NCBI GenBank assembly: GCA_964202895.1
Contig: CAXNJM010000001.1
Location: forward strand, 186,001 to 250,000
DNA length: 64,000 nucleotides
Source: JAJTDS01 sp964202895
Lineage (GTDB): Bacteria > Pseudomonadota > Alphaproteobacteria > Rickettsiales > UBA1997
Direction of reading: 5' to 3'
A model generated the notes under the pieces. That model was not told the origin of the DNA. It saw only the letters and a list, made by a program, of their open reading frames with translations, and ran no database searches. This document shows positions 53,043 through 61,075 of this stretch, piece by piece. A program made the position numbers and the translations under genes. Position 1 is the first letter of the stretch, and the number at the start of each line of letters is the position of its first letter.

Positions 53043-53828
53043 ATGAAAATATTACTGATAAGGGATATAGATAAATCAAGAATAATGGCTAGAGACCTTG
53101 CAAATAAAGGGCTAGAAGTTATAATAGAGCCAGTTTTTTTAATAAAAAAATTAAAATTTAATATTAATAAATTTGAAAAAAATTTAATTAATGTAATAAA
53201 TAAAAATAATCTTAAAGATTTTAAAATAGCAATTGCTAATCATAATTTTGGAATCATAATAACTAGCTGTAATAGCTGTGAGGCTATAATTCAAAGCGGA
53301 ATACCACTAACAACAAAAATTTTCTCGCTTAGTAAAAAAATTGCAAATTATCTTGAAAATAAGGGTTTTAACAATATTTTGATAGCTAGAGAAGAAAATG
53401 CTTTGAGTCTTAAAAATTTAATTTTGGAAGAAAATAAAAACTTGCCATTGCTTTATTTTAGGGGTTCAAACATTACAATTGATTTCTCTAAAGATCTCTA
53501 TAAAATGGGTTTTTTAATTGGTGACATAATTTGTTATAATGTTATAAATAAAAATGATTTTTCAAATAATTTTAAGAATTTTGTTATAACAAACAATTTA
53601 CAACAAGCAATATTTGAATCCTTATTTATACCTATCTTATCAGAAAATACCGCAAAAATTTTTGTTAATTTATTGATAAAAAATAATTTTTCTCAATATT
53701 TTAAAAAATCTAACTTTTTATGTTTAAGTAAAAAAATAGAAAATTTTATACTCTTAAATGGCTTTAAAAATTGCCAACTCTTGCCCGTTAATTCAATCGC
53801 TAATATTAGTGATTATTTGAAAAAGTAA
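53043..53828 (+). CDS. hemD: Uroporphyrinogen-III synthase
   Basis: A 261-residue protein fitting the poorly conserved HemD family, which closes the tetrapyrrole ring in heme synthesis. Features: MKILLIRDIDKSRIMARDLA, FGIIITSCNSCEAII (the iTS-N motif), FSLSKKIANYLENKGF, LPLLYFRGSNI and IPILSENTAKIF. The latter positions match conserved patches lining the two-domain cleft. Sequence identity with named enzymes is low, as usual for HemD. Support from context is strong: it heads a string with a mitofilin-like gene and hemY, the alphaproteobacterial order. Confidence 0.78.
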   Translation: MKILLIRDIDKSRIMARDLANKGLEVIIEPVFLIKKLKFNINKFEKNLINVINKNNLKDFKIAIANHNFGIIITSCNSCEAIIQSGIPLTTKIFSLSKKIANYLENKGFNNILIAREENALSLKNLILEENKNLPLLYFRGSNITIDFSKDLYKMGFLIGDIICYNVINKNDFSNNFKNFVITNNLQQAIFESLFIPILSENTAKIFVNLLIKNNFSQYFKKSNFLCLSKKIENFILLNGFKNCQLLPVNSIANISDYLKK

Positions 53829-53837
53829 ATTTGATTT

Positions 53838-54722
53838 ATGATTGAAAAAAATACAATTAAAAGAAAATTAAAAATTGCCAATGTCTTTTTAATAAATGTC
53901 GTTATCGCATTAGTTGTTTTTTTGATAACGCAATATTATCAAAAATTAAAAACAAAACAAAGTAACCAAACCATTAAAAGCGAAAGCTTAGAAGAAGATT
54001 TTTTTGATATTTCTGACGAATATAAAAAATCAGAAAATAAAAAAGACGAAGATCTGCCAGATATAACGGCAACAGAATTACAAGAGAAGGGGGTTGATTT
54101 TTTTTATCGAGTTTTTTTAAAAAATCAGGTTCAAATTAATTCTTTACAACAAGAAATAGCAAGCCTTAGAAGCGAATTTACAAATTATAAAAATAGCGAA
54201 AAATCAATTCAGATAATCTTTTCTTATATCGAGCTTCGAGAAAAATTATTTAAAAAAAATTTTTTAGATTTAGATTTTCAAAAGTCTTTTGAAAACTTTG
54301 ATGCAATTACTAAAAATGACAATTTCCTCTCCGAGAGAGCAAATAAATTAAGGGTCTCATTATCTCTAGTAAGCACACACAGAGAGATTCTGCAAATGTT
54401 TGAAAAATTGATACCAGAAATAATTGCCACAAAGAAATTTGACAAAAAAGATAGTTGGTTTAACAATTTTCGTCATTATCTTGCTAAAATAATTGTCATT
54501 AGAAAAATAGATGATGAAAATTTATCTGATGTTGATGGAATAATAAGGTCTACCGAACACTTACTAAAACAAGAAAATTACAACGAAGCATTGAATGTTT
54601 TTATCAAAATCGATGAAAAATATTCACAAATTTCACAAGATTTTATGTCAACTCTTAAAAATTTAGCAGAAATTCAAAAAATTGATCAAGAAATATTTTT
54701 ATACTTAAAAAACTTAAAATAA
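53838..54722 (+). CDS. Mitofilin-like (Mic60-related) inner-membrane protein
   Basis: A 294-residue protein with one N-terminal transmembrane helix (about 13-31) and a charged linker of about 40 residues. A coiled coil (about 90-120) precedes a helical C-terminal domain ending VDGIIRSTEHLLKQENYNEALNVFIKID. This is the alphaproteobacterial mitofilin plan: short cytosolic end, helix, coiled coil and mitofilin domain. Bacterial homologues of mitochondrial Mic60 shape intracytoplasmic membranes and sit between hemD and hemY in this lineage, exactly as here. It is 9 bp from both neighbours. The sequence match alone is modest. Confidence 0.72.
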   Translation: MIEKNTIKRKLKIANVFLINVVIALVVFLITQYYQKLKTKQSNQTIKSESLEEDFFDISDEYKKSENKKDEDLPDITATELQEKGVDFFYRVFLKNQVQINSLQQEIASLRSEFTNYKNSEKSIQIIFSYIELREKLFKKNFLDLDFQKSFENFDAITKNDNFLSERANKLRVSLSLVSTHREILQMFEKLIPEIIATKKFDKKDSWFNNFRHYLAKIIVIRKIDDENLSDVDGIIRSTEHLLKQENYNEALNVFIKIDEKYSQISQDFMSTLKNLAEIQKIDQEIFLYLKNLK

Positions 54723-54730
54723 CTTAATAA

Positions 54731-56062
54731 ATGCTTAGAATAATTTTTTTAATTTTAACTGCTTTTTTAACTAGCGGATTAATAATTTGGGTTATCGATC
54801 ATGAGGGCTTTGTCTTGGTTAATTGGCTTGGCTATGAATTAAAAACCAATATAGTTACCGCAATCACTTTATCAATTTTATTTACAGCTACAATTTTTGT
54901 CATCTCTTATTTTTTTATAAAAATAATATCGATTAAATTTCCTCATCTGGCAAAAATTTTACTTAAAAAATCTTATTTTAGAAATTTAGAAGATTTAGTC
55001 AAAAGGCATCAAGTTGGCTTCGAGTCTTTAACGGAACTATTGTTGGCAATGGAGGTTAACGATATTAAAGCAACTAATGAATTAAAAAAATTATTCTCAA
55101 AGTCAATAAAAAATAATAATCTTAACAATTTTATTAATGGTAAAATTGCATTCATTGCTGGCGATTTTTACAATGCCGAAAGCTATTTTTTAAAAATAAA
55201 TCATCATAAAAATATTCAAAATTTAATTTGGAAATCGAAATTTAATATTGCAAAAATTGAAAAAAACTACGAATCTGCAATTGCTTGTGCTAACGAAATA
55301 TTGGCAATTAATAAAAATGATATAAATATAGCAAAAGAATTATTTTTAATTTACAAAAAGCAGGGTAGGTGGCAAAATGCAAAATTAATAGTTAAAAAAT
55401 TTGGAGCTGATAAATTTCAAGAAGAATTGCAAAAAAGAGATAGGGCAATTTCTCATTGTGCTATTGCATTAGAGGCATATCGTAGCAAGAAATTTAATGA
55501 GGCAATAAGAGAGGCAAAGATGGCACTTAAAATTATTGATGATTTTCTTCCTGCAATTGAAATTATGTTAAAATCTTGGGTTAGAAACTCAATGAGCTTT
55601 TTGACTGTTTTAAGCATTAAAAGATTATGGCATTCAAAGCCCCACATTATATTTATTGATATTTTTGACTTAATAAATCGCAAACTTTCAAAGAAAGATA
55701 GGTTAAAATCTATTAAAAAACTTGTAAAACCAACTATTTTTAATAGATCATCTTATAAAAATCTATATTTAAACGATATAGCGATAGCAAGAACAGCTTT
55801 ACATATTTCCGATTTACTAACAGCTAAATCATTTGCAAAATCCTCACTTGAAAAAGAAAAAAACTTTTATGCCTACCAAATATTGATTGATGTTGCAAAA
55901 ATTGAACAAAATTCAGCGGATTTATTAAAAAATCTTAACGAAATTCAGTTATTTAAAAGGCAATCTAATTATGTTTGTGATGTATGTGATGCAACAGCTG
56001 TTAGTTGGTCGGATTCCTGTCATAATTGCAATTCTTACGATTCATTTAGTTGGAATAATTAA
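54731..56062 (+). CDS. hemY: HemY-like protein with C-terminal zinc ribbon
   Basis: A 443-residue membrane protein with two N-terminal hydrophobic segments (about 2-24 and 39-66) and HemY-type TPR-like helices (GKIAFIAGDFYNAESYFLKI; then repeated A/L pairs). The C-terminus has CDVCDATAVSWSDSCHNCNS, a four-Cys ribbon that ends many alphaproteobacterial HemY proteins. HemY is genetically linked to heme synthesis, but its exact role is not settled. It closes the hemD string; coaE is convergent 15 bp later. The motif FVLVNWLGYELKTN is typical of the N-terminal domain. Confidence 0.85.
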   Translation: MLRIIFLILTAFLTSGLIIWVIDHEGFVLVNWLGYELKTNIVTAITLSILFTATIFVISYFFIKIISIKFPHLAKILLKKSYFRNLEDLVKRHQVGFESLTELLLAMEVNDIKATNELKKLFSKSIKNNNLNNFINGKIAFIAGDFYNAESYFLKINHHKNIQNLIWKSKFNIAKIEKNYESAIACANEILAINKNDINIAKELFLIYKKQGRWQNAKLIVKKFGADKFQEELQKRDRAISHCAIALEAYRSKKFNEAIREAKMALKIIDDFLPAIEIMLKSWVRNSMSFLTVLSIKRLWHSKPHIIFIDIFDLINRKLSKKDRLKSIKKLVKPTIFNRSSYKNLYLNDIAIARTALHISDLLTAKSFAKSSLEKEKNFYAYQILIDVAKIEQNSADLLKNLNEIQLFKRQSNYVCDVCDATAVSWSDSCHNCNSYDSFSWNN

Positions 56063-56077
56063 AAAGGATTTTAGAAT

Positions 56078-56731
56078 CTAATTTTCTGCTATTATTTTTC
56101 TTATTATTTTTCTTGTTTGTTTAACGGTTTCAGCTCTTGATTTACTGGTGTTAATAATAAAATCAGAGGCAATTAATCTTTTGTGATTATTTAATTGATT
56201 ATTGGTAATTTTATAAAATTTTTCTGTAAAAAATAAGATTAATTCTTTTATTTTTTGTTTGCCGATTTTATTTTTATTGTTTTGATGTTTGAATTTTAAT
56301 ATTTCACGAGAGATAAATCTTCTTTTTTGTGTTTGATAATCGCAAATTGCACTGACTATTTTTGAGCATTTGTAGTTATTTTTCTCAATTAGTAACGGAA
56401 TATTAAGAGCAATAAATTTTTTATTGTTAATTTCACAATTTTTTATAAAATTTTGGTATTTTTGATATAGGGCGGGGTGAGTTATTTCTTCAAGTAATTT
56501 TAGTTTTTCTTTATTAGAAAATACTATTTCAGCTAATAATTTTTTATTAATTGATTTGTTGTCATTTAACTCAGAAAAACAATCATTTATTTTTATTACT
56601 ATTTCTTCTTCTAATAAAATATTTGAAATCTCTAGATCTGCATCAAATATTGCAAAATGGAATTTCTCAAAAATTTTTGTAATAAAATTTTTACCAGATG
56701 CCAATGACCCAGTAATTCCAACTATTATCAT
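56078..56731 (-). CDS. coaE: Dephospho-CoA kinase
   Basis: A 217-residue P-loop kinase that performs the last step of coenzyme A synthesis. The P-loop is GITGSLASGKNFITKIF (residues 5-21), with Asn in place of the usual Ser/Thr after the Lys, then IFDADLEI (substrate site, usually DaD), THPAL and IPLLIEKN. The lid region after residue 130 is diverged and lengthened by a Lys/Asn-rich insert (HQNNKNKIGKQKI). All key positions except the P-loop Thr are retained, so it is called CoaE with a mild caveat. It follows xseB. Confidence 0.88.
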   Translation of the reverse strand: MIIVGITGSLASGKNFITKIFEKFHFAIFDADLEISNILLEEEIVIKINDCFSELNDNKSINKKLLAEIVFSNKEKLKLLEEITHPALYQKYQNFIKNCEINNKKFIALNIPLLIEKNNYKCSKIVSAICDYQTQKRRFISREILKFKHQNNKNKIGKQKIKELILFFTEKFYKITNNQLNNHKRLIASDFIINTSKSRAETVKQTRKIIRKIIAEN

Positions 56732-56736
56732 TGTTA

Positions 56737-56970
56737 TTAAGAATTGCTTTTGTTGGTTTTTTTATTAATTATATCGATTTTCATCTTAGCTTCATCTAGC
56801 CTTTTTTGACAGTGATCTTTCAATAACTGAGCCTCTTCATAGTTTACCATCATTAATTCTAAATTAATTTTTTGAGAAGATAGCGTTTCGTTAATCTCTT
56901 CTAGTCTTAAGATTGCTTGCTCAAAGCTCATATCTTTAATTTTAGAAATTAATTCTCTATTGTTTCTCAT
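56737..56970 (-). CDS. xseB: Exodeoxyribonuclease VII small subunit
   Basis: A 77-residue XseB, the small helical subunit of the single-strand exonuclease. MSFEQAILRLEEINETLSSQKINLELMM follows the family pattern (FEeal.rLEeIv..LE.g...Leesl), then YEEAQLLKDHCQKRLDEAKMKI. xseA is not in the window. The gene lies 5 bp ahead of coaE and behind a promoter-like element that is repeated upstream of the glycosyltransferase. Confidence 0.93.
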   Translation of the reverse strand: MRNNRELISKIKDMSFEQAILRLEEINETLSSQKINLELMMVNYEEAQLLKDHCQKRLDEAKMKIDIINKKTNKSNS

Positions 56971-56992
56971 AGTCGTTTCTCATAAAAATTTA

Positions 56993-57075
56993 AAATTAAT
57001 TAAAAATTAGCAAATAAAGTGAACTAAAACTTTAAATAAAGTCTCTTGATAGTCAATTATTAAATTATATTAATG
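56993..57075 (-). promoter_or_regulatory. Promoter-like element copy A, upstream of xseB
   Basis: On the minus strand it holds TTGACT (57051-57056) and an AT-rich run into xseB. It is similar over about 80 bp to copy B (57953-58038) upstream of the next gene, with the same TTGACTAT core. A strict -10 box is not clear (TTTAAA-like after about 15-17 bp). Confidence 0.55.
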
Positions 57076-57083
57076 TGGCAAGT

Positions 57084-57947
57084 TTATCCTCTTGGTAATC
57101 CATTTTTCTTGAATGATTTTAGGCCTATTAAAAATGCAAAACAACCTAAGGAGAATGCAAACTTTGCAACTGATTTATTGATATTGCAGACCAGAAAATA
57201 AAAAATTCCTTCGCAAAAATATAGTAAAGATAATCTGGCGGTTGCTCTTGCGGTTTGTAATTTACCTTTTTTAATTTGTTTATATTTAGATTTAGACCAG
57301 CCTAAGTGCCAGAAGCGACGATAGGTATTACGCAAACTTTTCTTACTAGAGCCACCGCCCGAATGGAATGCTTTGGCATTATTAATAATAACATTTTGAT
57401 AACCGTGTGCTAGTGAGCGGTCAGAAAGCTCACTATCTTCAGTAAACATAAAGAAACTCTCATCAAAAAAACCGATTTTTCTAAAAACTTCTAGACGAAT
57501 AAAAAGAACGCCTCCAACTATAAAATTAGTGGTTTGGTAATTATCTTCTTTTTGGATAATGATTTTTTCCTCATCGTTAAGGGTGTGAAATATTTTTGGG
57601 CTAGCCAAGGCAATTTTTGGATTATTCTTTAAAACCTCAAGAGAAATTTGAATGTCATTTTCTAATATCAAAGCATCGGGGTTCAAAATTAATGCAAAAT
57701 CAGTTTTTGATTGTAAAAGTGCAATATTATTAGCTCGACCATAGCCTATATTTTTATCATTTTGAATTAGTTTGACTTGAGGAAATTTTTCACGAATAAT
57801 TTGACAGCTATTGTCTTTGCTGGCATTATCAACCACTATTATGTCGTGTATTTCGGCATCTAAATTGCAAAGGCATTGCTCAATAATTTCAGAGCTATTA
57901 AAAGTTACAATTATAATTGTTAAATCTTTATTATTTTTCATAAACAT
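57084..57947 (-). CDS. Family 2 glycosyltransferase (rhamnosyltransferase-like)
   Basis: A 287-residue GT-A fold enzyme. The N-terminal part has IIIVTFNSSEIIEQCLCNL, DIIVVDNASKDNS (first Asp-rich motif) and NKNIGYGRANNIAL, ALILNPDALIL (the DxD position is NPDA, a common variant), GFFDESFFMFTEDSELSDR, and a basic C-terminal end with a hydrophobic stretch (about 242-275) that may contact the membrane. Such enzymes add sugars to lipopolysaccharide or capsule. manC in the window could supply GDP-mannose, but donor sugar cannot be deduced. It stands alone between two copies of a promoter-like repeat. Confidence 0.88.
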   Translation of the reverse strand: MFMKNNKDLTIIIVTFNSSEIIEQCLCNLDAEIHDIIVVDNASKDNSCQIIREKFPQVKLIQNDKNIGYGRANNIALLQSKTDFALILNPDALILENDIQISLEVLKNNPKIALASPKIFHTLNDEEKIIIQKEDNYQTTNFIVGGVLFIRLEVFRKIGFFDESFFMFTEDSELSDRSLAHGYQNVIINNAKAFHSGGGSSKKSLRNTYRRFWHLGWSKSKYKQIKKGKLQTARATARLSLLYFCEGIFYFLVCNINKSVAKFAFSLGCFAFLIGLKSFKKNGLPRG

Positions 57948-57952
57948 TCTAA

Positions 57953-58038
57953 ATTAAATTAATTAAAAATTGGCAAATAAATTAACTAAAATTTTAAAGT
58001 AAATCGTTTTATAGTCAATATATTAGCTTTATTAATAT
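57953..58038 (-). promoter_or_regulatory. Promoter-like element copy B, upstream of the glycosyltransferase
   Basis: TTGACT at 58013-58018 on the minus strand, followed by TATAAAACGATTTACTTT and AT-rich sequence. It resembles copy A (56993-57075) in order and spacing, with substitutions spread along the length. The rest of the gap to iscU (to 58192) shows no other feature. Confidence 0.55.
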
Positions 58039-58192
58039 ATAAGATTAAAGAAATTGATGTAAAGAATTAGTAAATTTTAATTGATATTTTAATAGTTTTG
58101 ATTTATAAATATTATTGATAATATTCCTATATCGGACATAAATTTCTATATATTTTTATTGAGAATAAAACTAAAATATAACAACTATAAAT

Positions 58193-58588
58193 ATGGCATA
58201 TTCAGAAAAATTAATTAATCATTACGAAAATCCAAAAAATGTTGGATCTCTTGATAAAAGCAAGGCAAATGTGGGCACTGGTTTAGTGGGAGCTCCTGCT
58301 TGTGGCGATGTTATGAAGCTACAAATTGAGGTAAAAGATAATCATATAATCGATGCAAAATTTAAAACTTTTGGTTGCGGATCTGCCATTGCATCGAGTT
58401 CTCTTGCCACAGAATGGATAAAAGGCAAAAATATTGATGAAGCTTTTAAAATAACTAATCAAGAAATAGCTGAAGAGTTAACTCTTCCTCCAGTAAAAAT
58501 ACATTGCTCTATGCTTGCGGAAGAAGCAATTAAAGCCGCTATAACTGATTATAAAAATAAACAAATTATAATAGATGTGGCTTCTTAA
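58193..58588 (+). CDS. iscU: Iron-sulfur cluster scaffold protein IscU
   Basis: A 131-residue IscU on which [2Fe-2S] clusters are assembled. The three Cys ligands are at 37 (PACGD), 62 (FGCGSAIASSS) and 105 (IHCSMLAE), with Asp39 adjacent. LPPVKIHCS holds the LPPVK peptide recognised by HscA. It overlaps the iscA-like gene by 1 bp (TAATG). iscS and iscR are not next to it on this side; upstream is a divergent glycosyltransferase. Confidence 0.96.
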   Translation: MAYSEKLINHYENPKNVGSLDKSKANVGTGLVGAPACGDVMKLQIEVKDNHIIDAKFKTFGCGSAIASSSLATEWIKGKNIDEAFKITNQEIAEELTLPPVKIHCSMLAEEAIKAAITDYKNKQIIIDVAS

Positions 58589-59010
58589 TGAATAATCTTT
58601 CCAATTCTTCAATAGAAAAAAATATTAGCTTTAATTCAAGATTTAAAACTTCAACAATTGGTAATCCAATTGTTGATTATCTAAAAGTAAATGAATTGGC
58701 GCTACTTGAAATAAAAAACTTATTAAATCAAAGAAAAGAGCCTTGTGCGGGCATAAGAATATCCGTTAGAACTAGAGGCTGTTCTGGCCTCTCTTATATG
58801 GTTGAATATGCTATTATTGATAAAAATATTACAAAATTTGATGATTTGGTAATAAAAAACGAAGTATCTATTTTTATCGATCCAAAAGCTTCAATGTTTT
58901 TAATTGGGAGTGAAATGATCTATAAAAATGATGACATTTACTCCGGTTTTGACTTTGTTAATCCTAATGAAAAAGGTCGTTGTGGTTGCGGAGAAAGTTT
59001 TCAGGTTTAA
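58588..59010 (+). CDS. IscA/ErpA/HesB-family A-type iron-sulfur carrier
   Basis: A 140-residue A-type carrier. The three Cys are at 65 (TRGCSGLSY) and 132 and 134 (GRCGCGESF), the family layout of Cys-x60+-Cys-Gly-Cys. An N-terminal extension of about 30 residues, Ser/Asn-rich, precedes the domain (typical members are about 107-120 residues). IscA is the likeliest because of its place between iscU and hscB. It is joined to iscU by a 1-bp overlap and to hscB by 3 bp. Confidence 0.93.
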   Translation: MNNLSNSSIEKNISFNSRFKTSTIGNPIVDYLKVNELALLEIKNLLNQRKEPCAGIRISVRTRGCSGLSYMVEYAIIDKNITKFDDLVIKNEVSIFIDPKASMFLIGSEMIYKNDDIYSGFDFVNPNEKGRCGCGESFQV

Positions 59011-59013
59011 TGT

Positions 59014-59517
59014 ATGATTAATTATTTTAAAGTTTTGAATTTACCAACTACTTTTGATTTAAATATTTCAGACATTGAAGATAGCTACAGAAAATTACAA
59101 CAAAAATTTCATCCAGATTCAAATAATCAAGAATCAACTAATAATGAACAATCGTTTTTAGTTAATTCTGCACTAGAAATAATTGGTGATAAATTTCTTA
59201 GAGCCTGTCATTTGCTAGAGTTGTCAGGGTTTAACATTAATGATGAAAATTTTATTATAAAAGCAGATATAAGTCCAGAGCCTTCGACAATTGAAGAAAT
59301 AATTGATTTACAAGAAAAGATTTTATATCTAGATAACAAGGAAGATGCCAACGATTTAAAAAAAGAATTTGAGATAAAATTTGCTGATTTGGTGACTTTG
59401 GCAATTTCTGAATATGTTTGCAATAATTTACAAGATGCCTCTAAAATACTTATTAAAGCTAAATATTTTAGAAAAATAATTACCGATTTGAAGAAGAAAA
59501 TTAAACTTTTAAAATAA
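59014..59517 (+). CDS. hscB: Co-chaperone HscB
   Basis: A 167-residue J-protein dedicated to IscU. The J domain is at residues 1-75 with HPD at 33-35 (KFHPDSNNQ), followed by the helical C-terminal domain that binds IscU (RACHLLELSGFNINDEN). hscA, the partner Hsp70, is not in the window: the next gene, hisB, is convergent. An order of iscU-iscA-hscB without hscA on this side is somewhat unusual. Confidence 0.93.
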   Translation: MINYFKVLNLPTTFDLNISDIEDSYRKLQQKFHPDSNNQESTNNEQSFLVNSALEIIGDKFLRACHLLELSGFNINDENFIIKADISPEPSTIEEIIDLQEKILYLDNKEDANDLKKEFEIKFADLVTLAISEYVCNNLQDASKILIKAKYFRKIITDLKKKIKLLK

Positions 59518-59523
59518 AATTCT

Positions 59524-60114
59524 TTATAAAATTCCTTTGGTTGAATTGATTGAATTTAACTTTCTTTCATCAATTGTGATTGCTTCTTTAAGTGCTCTAG
59601 CAGTTGCCTTAAAGCAGGATTCAACGATATGATGATTGTTTATGCCGTATAAATTCTCGATATGCAAGTTGCAAGCAAGAGCATTACTAAAAGCAAAAAA
59701 GAATTCACGAAATAGTTCGCTATCCATTTCTCCGATTTTATCTCTTGTAAATTGACAATTAAAAACAGGGTAAGCTCTTCCTGATATGTCAATTACGGCT
59801 CTTGTGAGGGTTTCGTCCATTGGCACAAAAGAACAACCAAAGCGATTAATCCCTTTTTTATCTCCTAAAGCCTCTTTAATTGCTGTGGCGATGGCAATGG
59901 CAGAGTCTTCTGTGGTGTGATGAAAATCAATATGAGTATCTCCAACAGCTGATAATTCGATGTCAATTAAACTATGATGAGATAATTGTTCCAACATGTG
60001 ATCTAAAAAACCTATTCCGCTTTTAATTTTATAGCTTCCTGTTCCGTCTAGATTAACTAGGACTGAAATTTTAGTTTCTTTGGTATTGCGGTCAATTTTT
60101 GCAATTCTAGACAT
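59524..60114 (-). CDS. hisB: Imidazoleglycerol-phosphate dehydratase
   Basis: A 196-residue monofunctional IGPD, step six of histidine synthesis. The manganese-binding histidines occur in LDHMLEQLSHHS, DFHHTTEDSAIA and NNHHIVESCFKA. DETLTRAVIDISGR is also conserved. The length shows no fused HisB-N phosphatase. hisD is present 1.7 kb away, but hisA, F, G and H are not in the window, so his genes are dispersed. Confidence 0.97.
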   Translation of the reverse strand: MSRIAKIDRNTKETKISVLVNLDGTGSYKIKSGIGFLDHMLEQLSHHSLIDIELSAVGDTHIDFHHTTEDSAIAIATAIKEALGDKKGINRFGCSFVPMDETLTRAVIDISGRAYPVFNCQFTRDKIGEMDSELFREFFFAFSNALACNLHIENLYGINNHHIVESCFKATARALKEAITIDERKLNSINSTKGIL

Positions 60115-60163
60115 TATTAAAAAATGATTTATTTTTTGACGGTTAGGTTTAACGGAAAGTTTA

Positions 60164-60904
60164 TTAAGCTAAATTTTTATTGATAAAATCCCAATTTATA
60201 AGGTGATTTAAGAACATATCAACGTAATTTGCCCTAGCGTTTTGAAAATCAAGATAGTAGGCATGCTCCCAAACATCAATCGTTAATAGAGGTTTTAGCT
60301 TGGGATTGGTAAGGGGAGTTTCGGCATTGCCAGTTTTTGTTATTTTTAATTTTTGATTTTCATCAAGAACTATCCAAGACCAGCCAGAGCCGAATTGTGA
60401 TATTGCAGAATTTTTAAATTCGTTAACAAAATTTTCGTAAGATCCGAAATCAGATTCAATTTTTGCTAAAAGATTAGCATCTGGAGAGCCTCCACCATTT
60501 GGTTTCATTGAATTCCAATAGAATGTATGATTCCATATTTGGGCTGAATTGTTAAATATTGCAACTTTATTTGAATCATTGGCAGAAATTTTAATTATAT
60601 CTTCAAGTGATTTGCTGGATAATTCAGTGTCTTTTATTAGGTTGTTGAGATTATTTACATAAGTTTGATGATGTTTTCCATAGTGATAATTTATTGTATT
60701 TTCGCTTATATAAGGCATTAAAGCATTTTTCTCATAAGGTAGAGGAGGTAATTGAATAGTCATAGTTTTGTTGCTTTTATTGTTTAAAAGGTTTGGTAAT
60801 TTTTGTTTATCCACTTTAGTTTTAGTAAAACCAGAAGCAATAGAAAATAATAAAAAAGAGCCTGAAAATTTTAGAAAATTTTTCATTAAGTTGCGACGAT
60901 GCAT
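60164..60904 (-). CDS. sodB: Fe-type superoxide dismutase with predicted export signal
   Basis: A 246-residue Fe/Mn SOD. Metal ligands are His74 (NYHYGKHH), His126 (WNHTFYW), Asp210 and His214 (TIDVWEHAYY); FGSGWSWIV marks the Fe type. The normal SodB start corresponds to Met48 (MTIQLPPLPYEKN, coordinate 60763). The preceding 47 residues include MHRRNLMKNFLKFSGSFLLF, a basic then hydrophobic segment with a twin Arg, so the enzyme is probably exported, perhaps by the Tat route with its cofactor. Initiation at Met48 would give a cytosolic enzyme; both may be made. Confidence 0.9.
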   Translation of the reverse strand: MHRRNLMKNFLKFSGSFLLFSIASGFTKTKVDKQKLPNLLNNKSNKTMTIQLPPLPYEKNALMPYISENTINYHYGKHHQTYVNNLNNLIKDTELSSKSLEDIIKISANDSNKVAIFNNSAQIWNHTFYWNSMKPNGGGSPDANLLAKIESDFGSYENFVNEFKNSAISQFGSGWSWIVLDENQKLKITKTGNAETPLTNPKLKPLLTIDVWEHAYYLDFQNARANYVDMFLNHLINWDFINKNLA

Positions 60905-60991
60905 AATTTGATAAAATAGGATATTGAATTGCTATTTGCAATAATTTTTATGATCTTTTTAGTTTTTAGGATTAATTTTATAATCTATATT

Positions 60992-61017
60992 TTTTACATA
61001 ATGAGTATTATGTAAAA
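60992..61017. promoter_or_regulatory. Perfect palindrome between sodB and bamD
   Basis: TTTTACATAAT (60992-61002) and ATTATGTAAAA (61007-61017) with loop GAGT form a perfect 11-bp inverted repeat, 88 bp before the sodB start. Without a T run it does not look like a terminator; an operator for a dimeric regulator is possible. Confidence 0.5.
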
Positions 61018-61075
61018 TTATATAACAATTATTTTGAATAATAGCAAAATTCTTTAAATTCCCATCAAATTCCCA

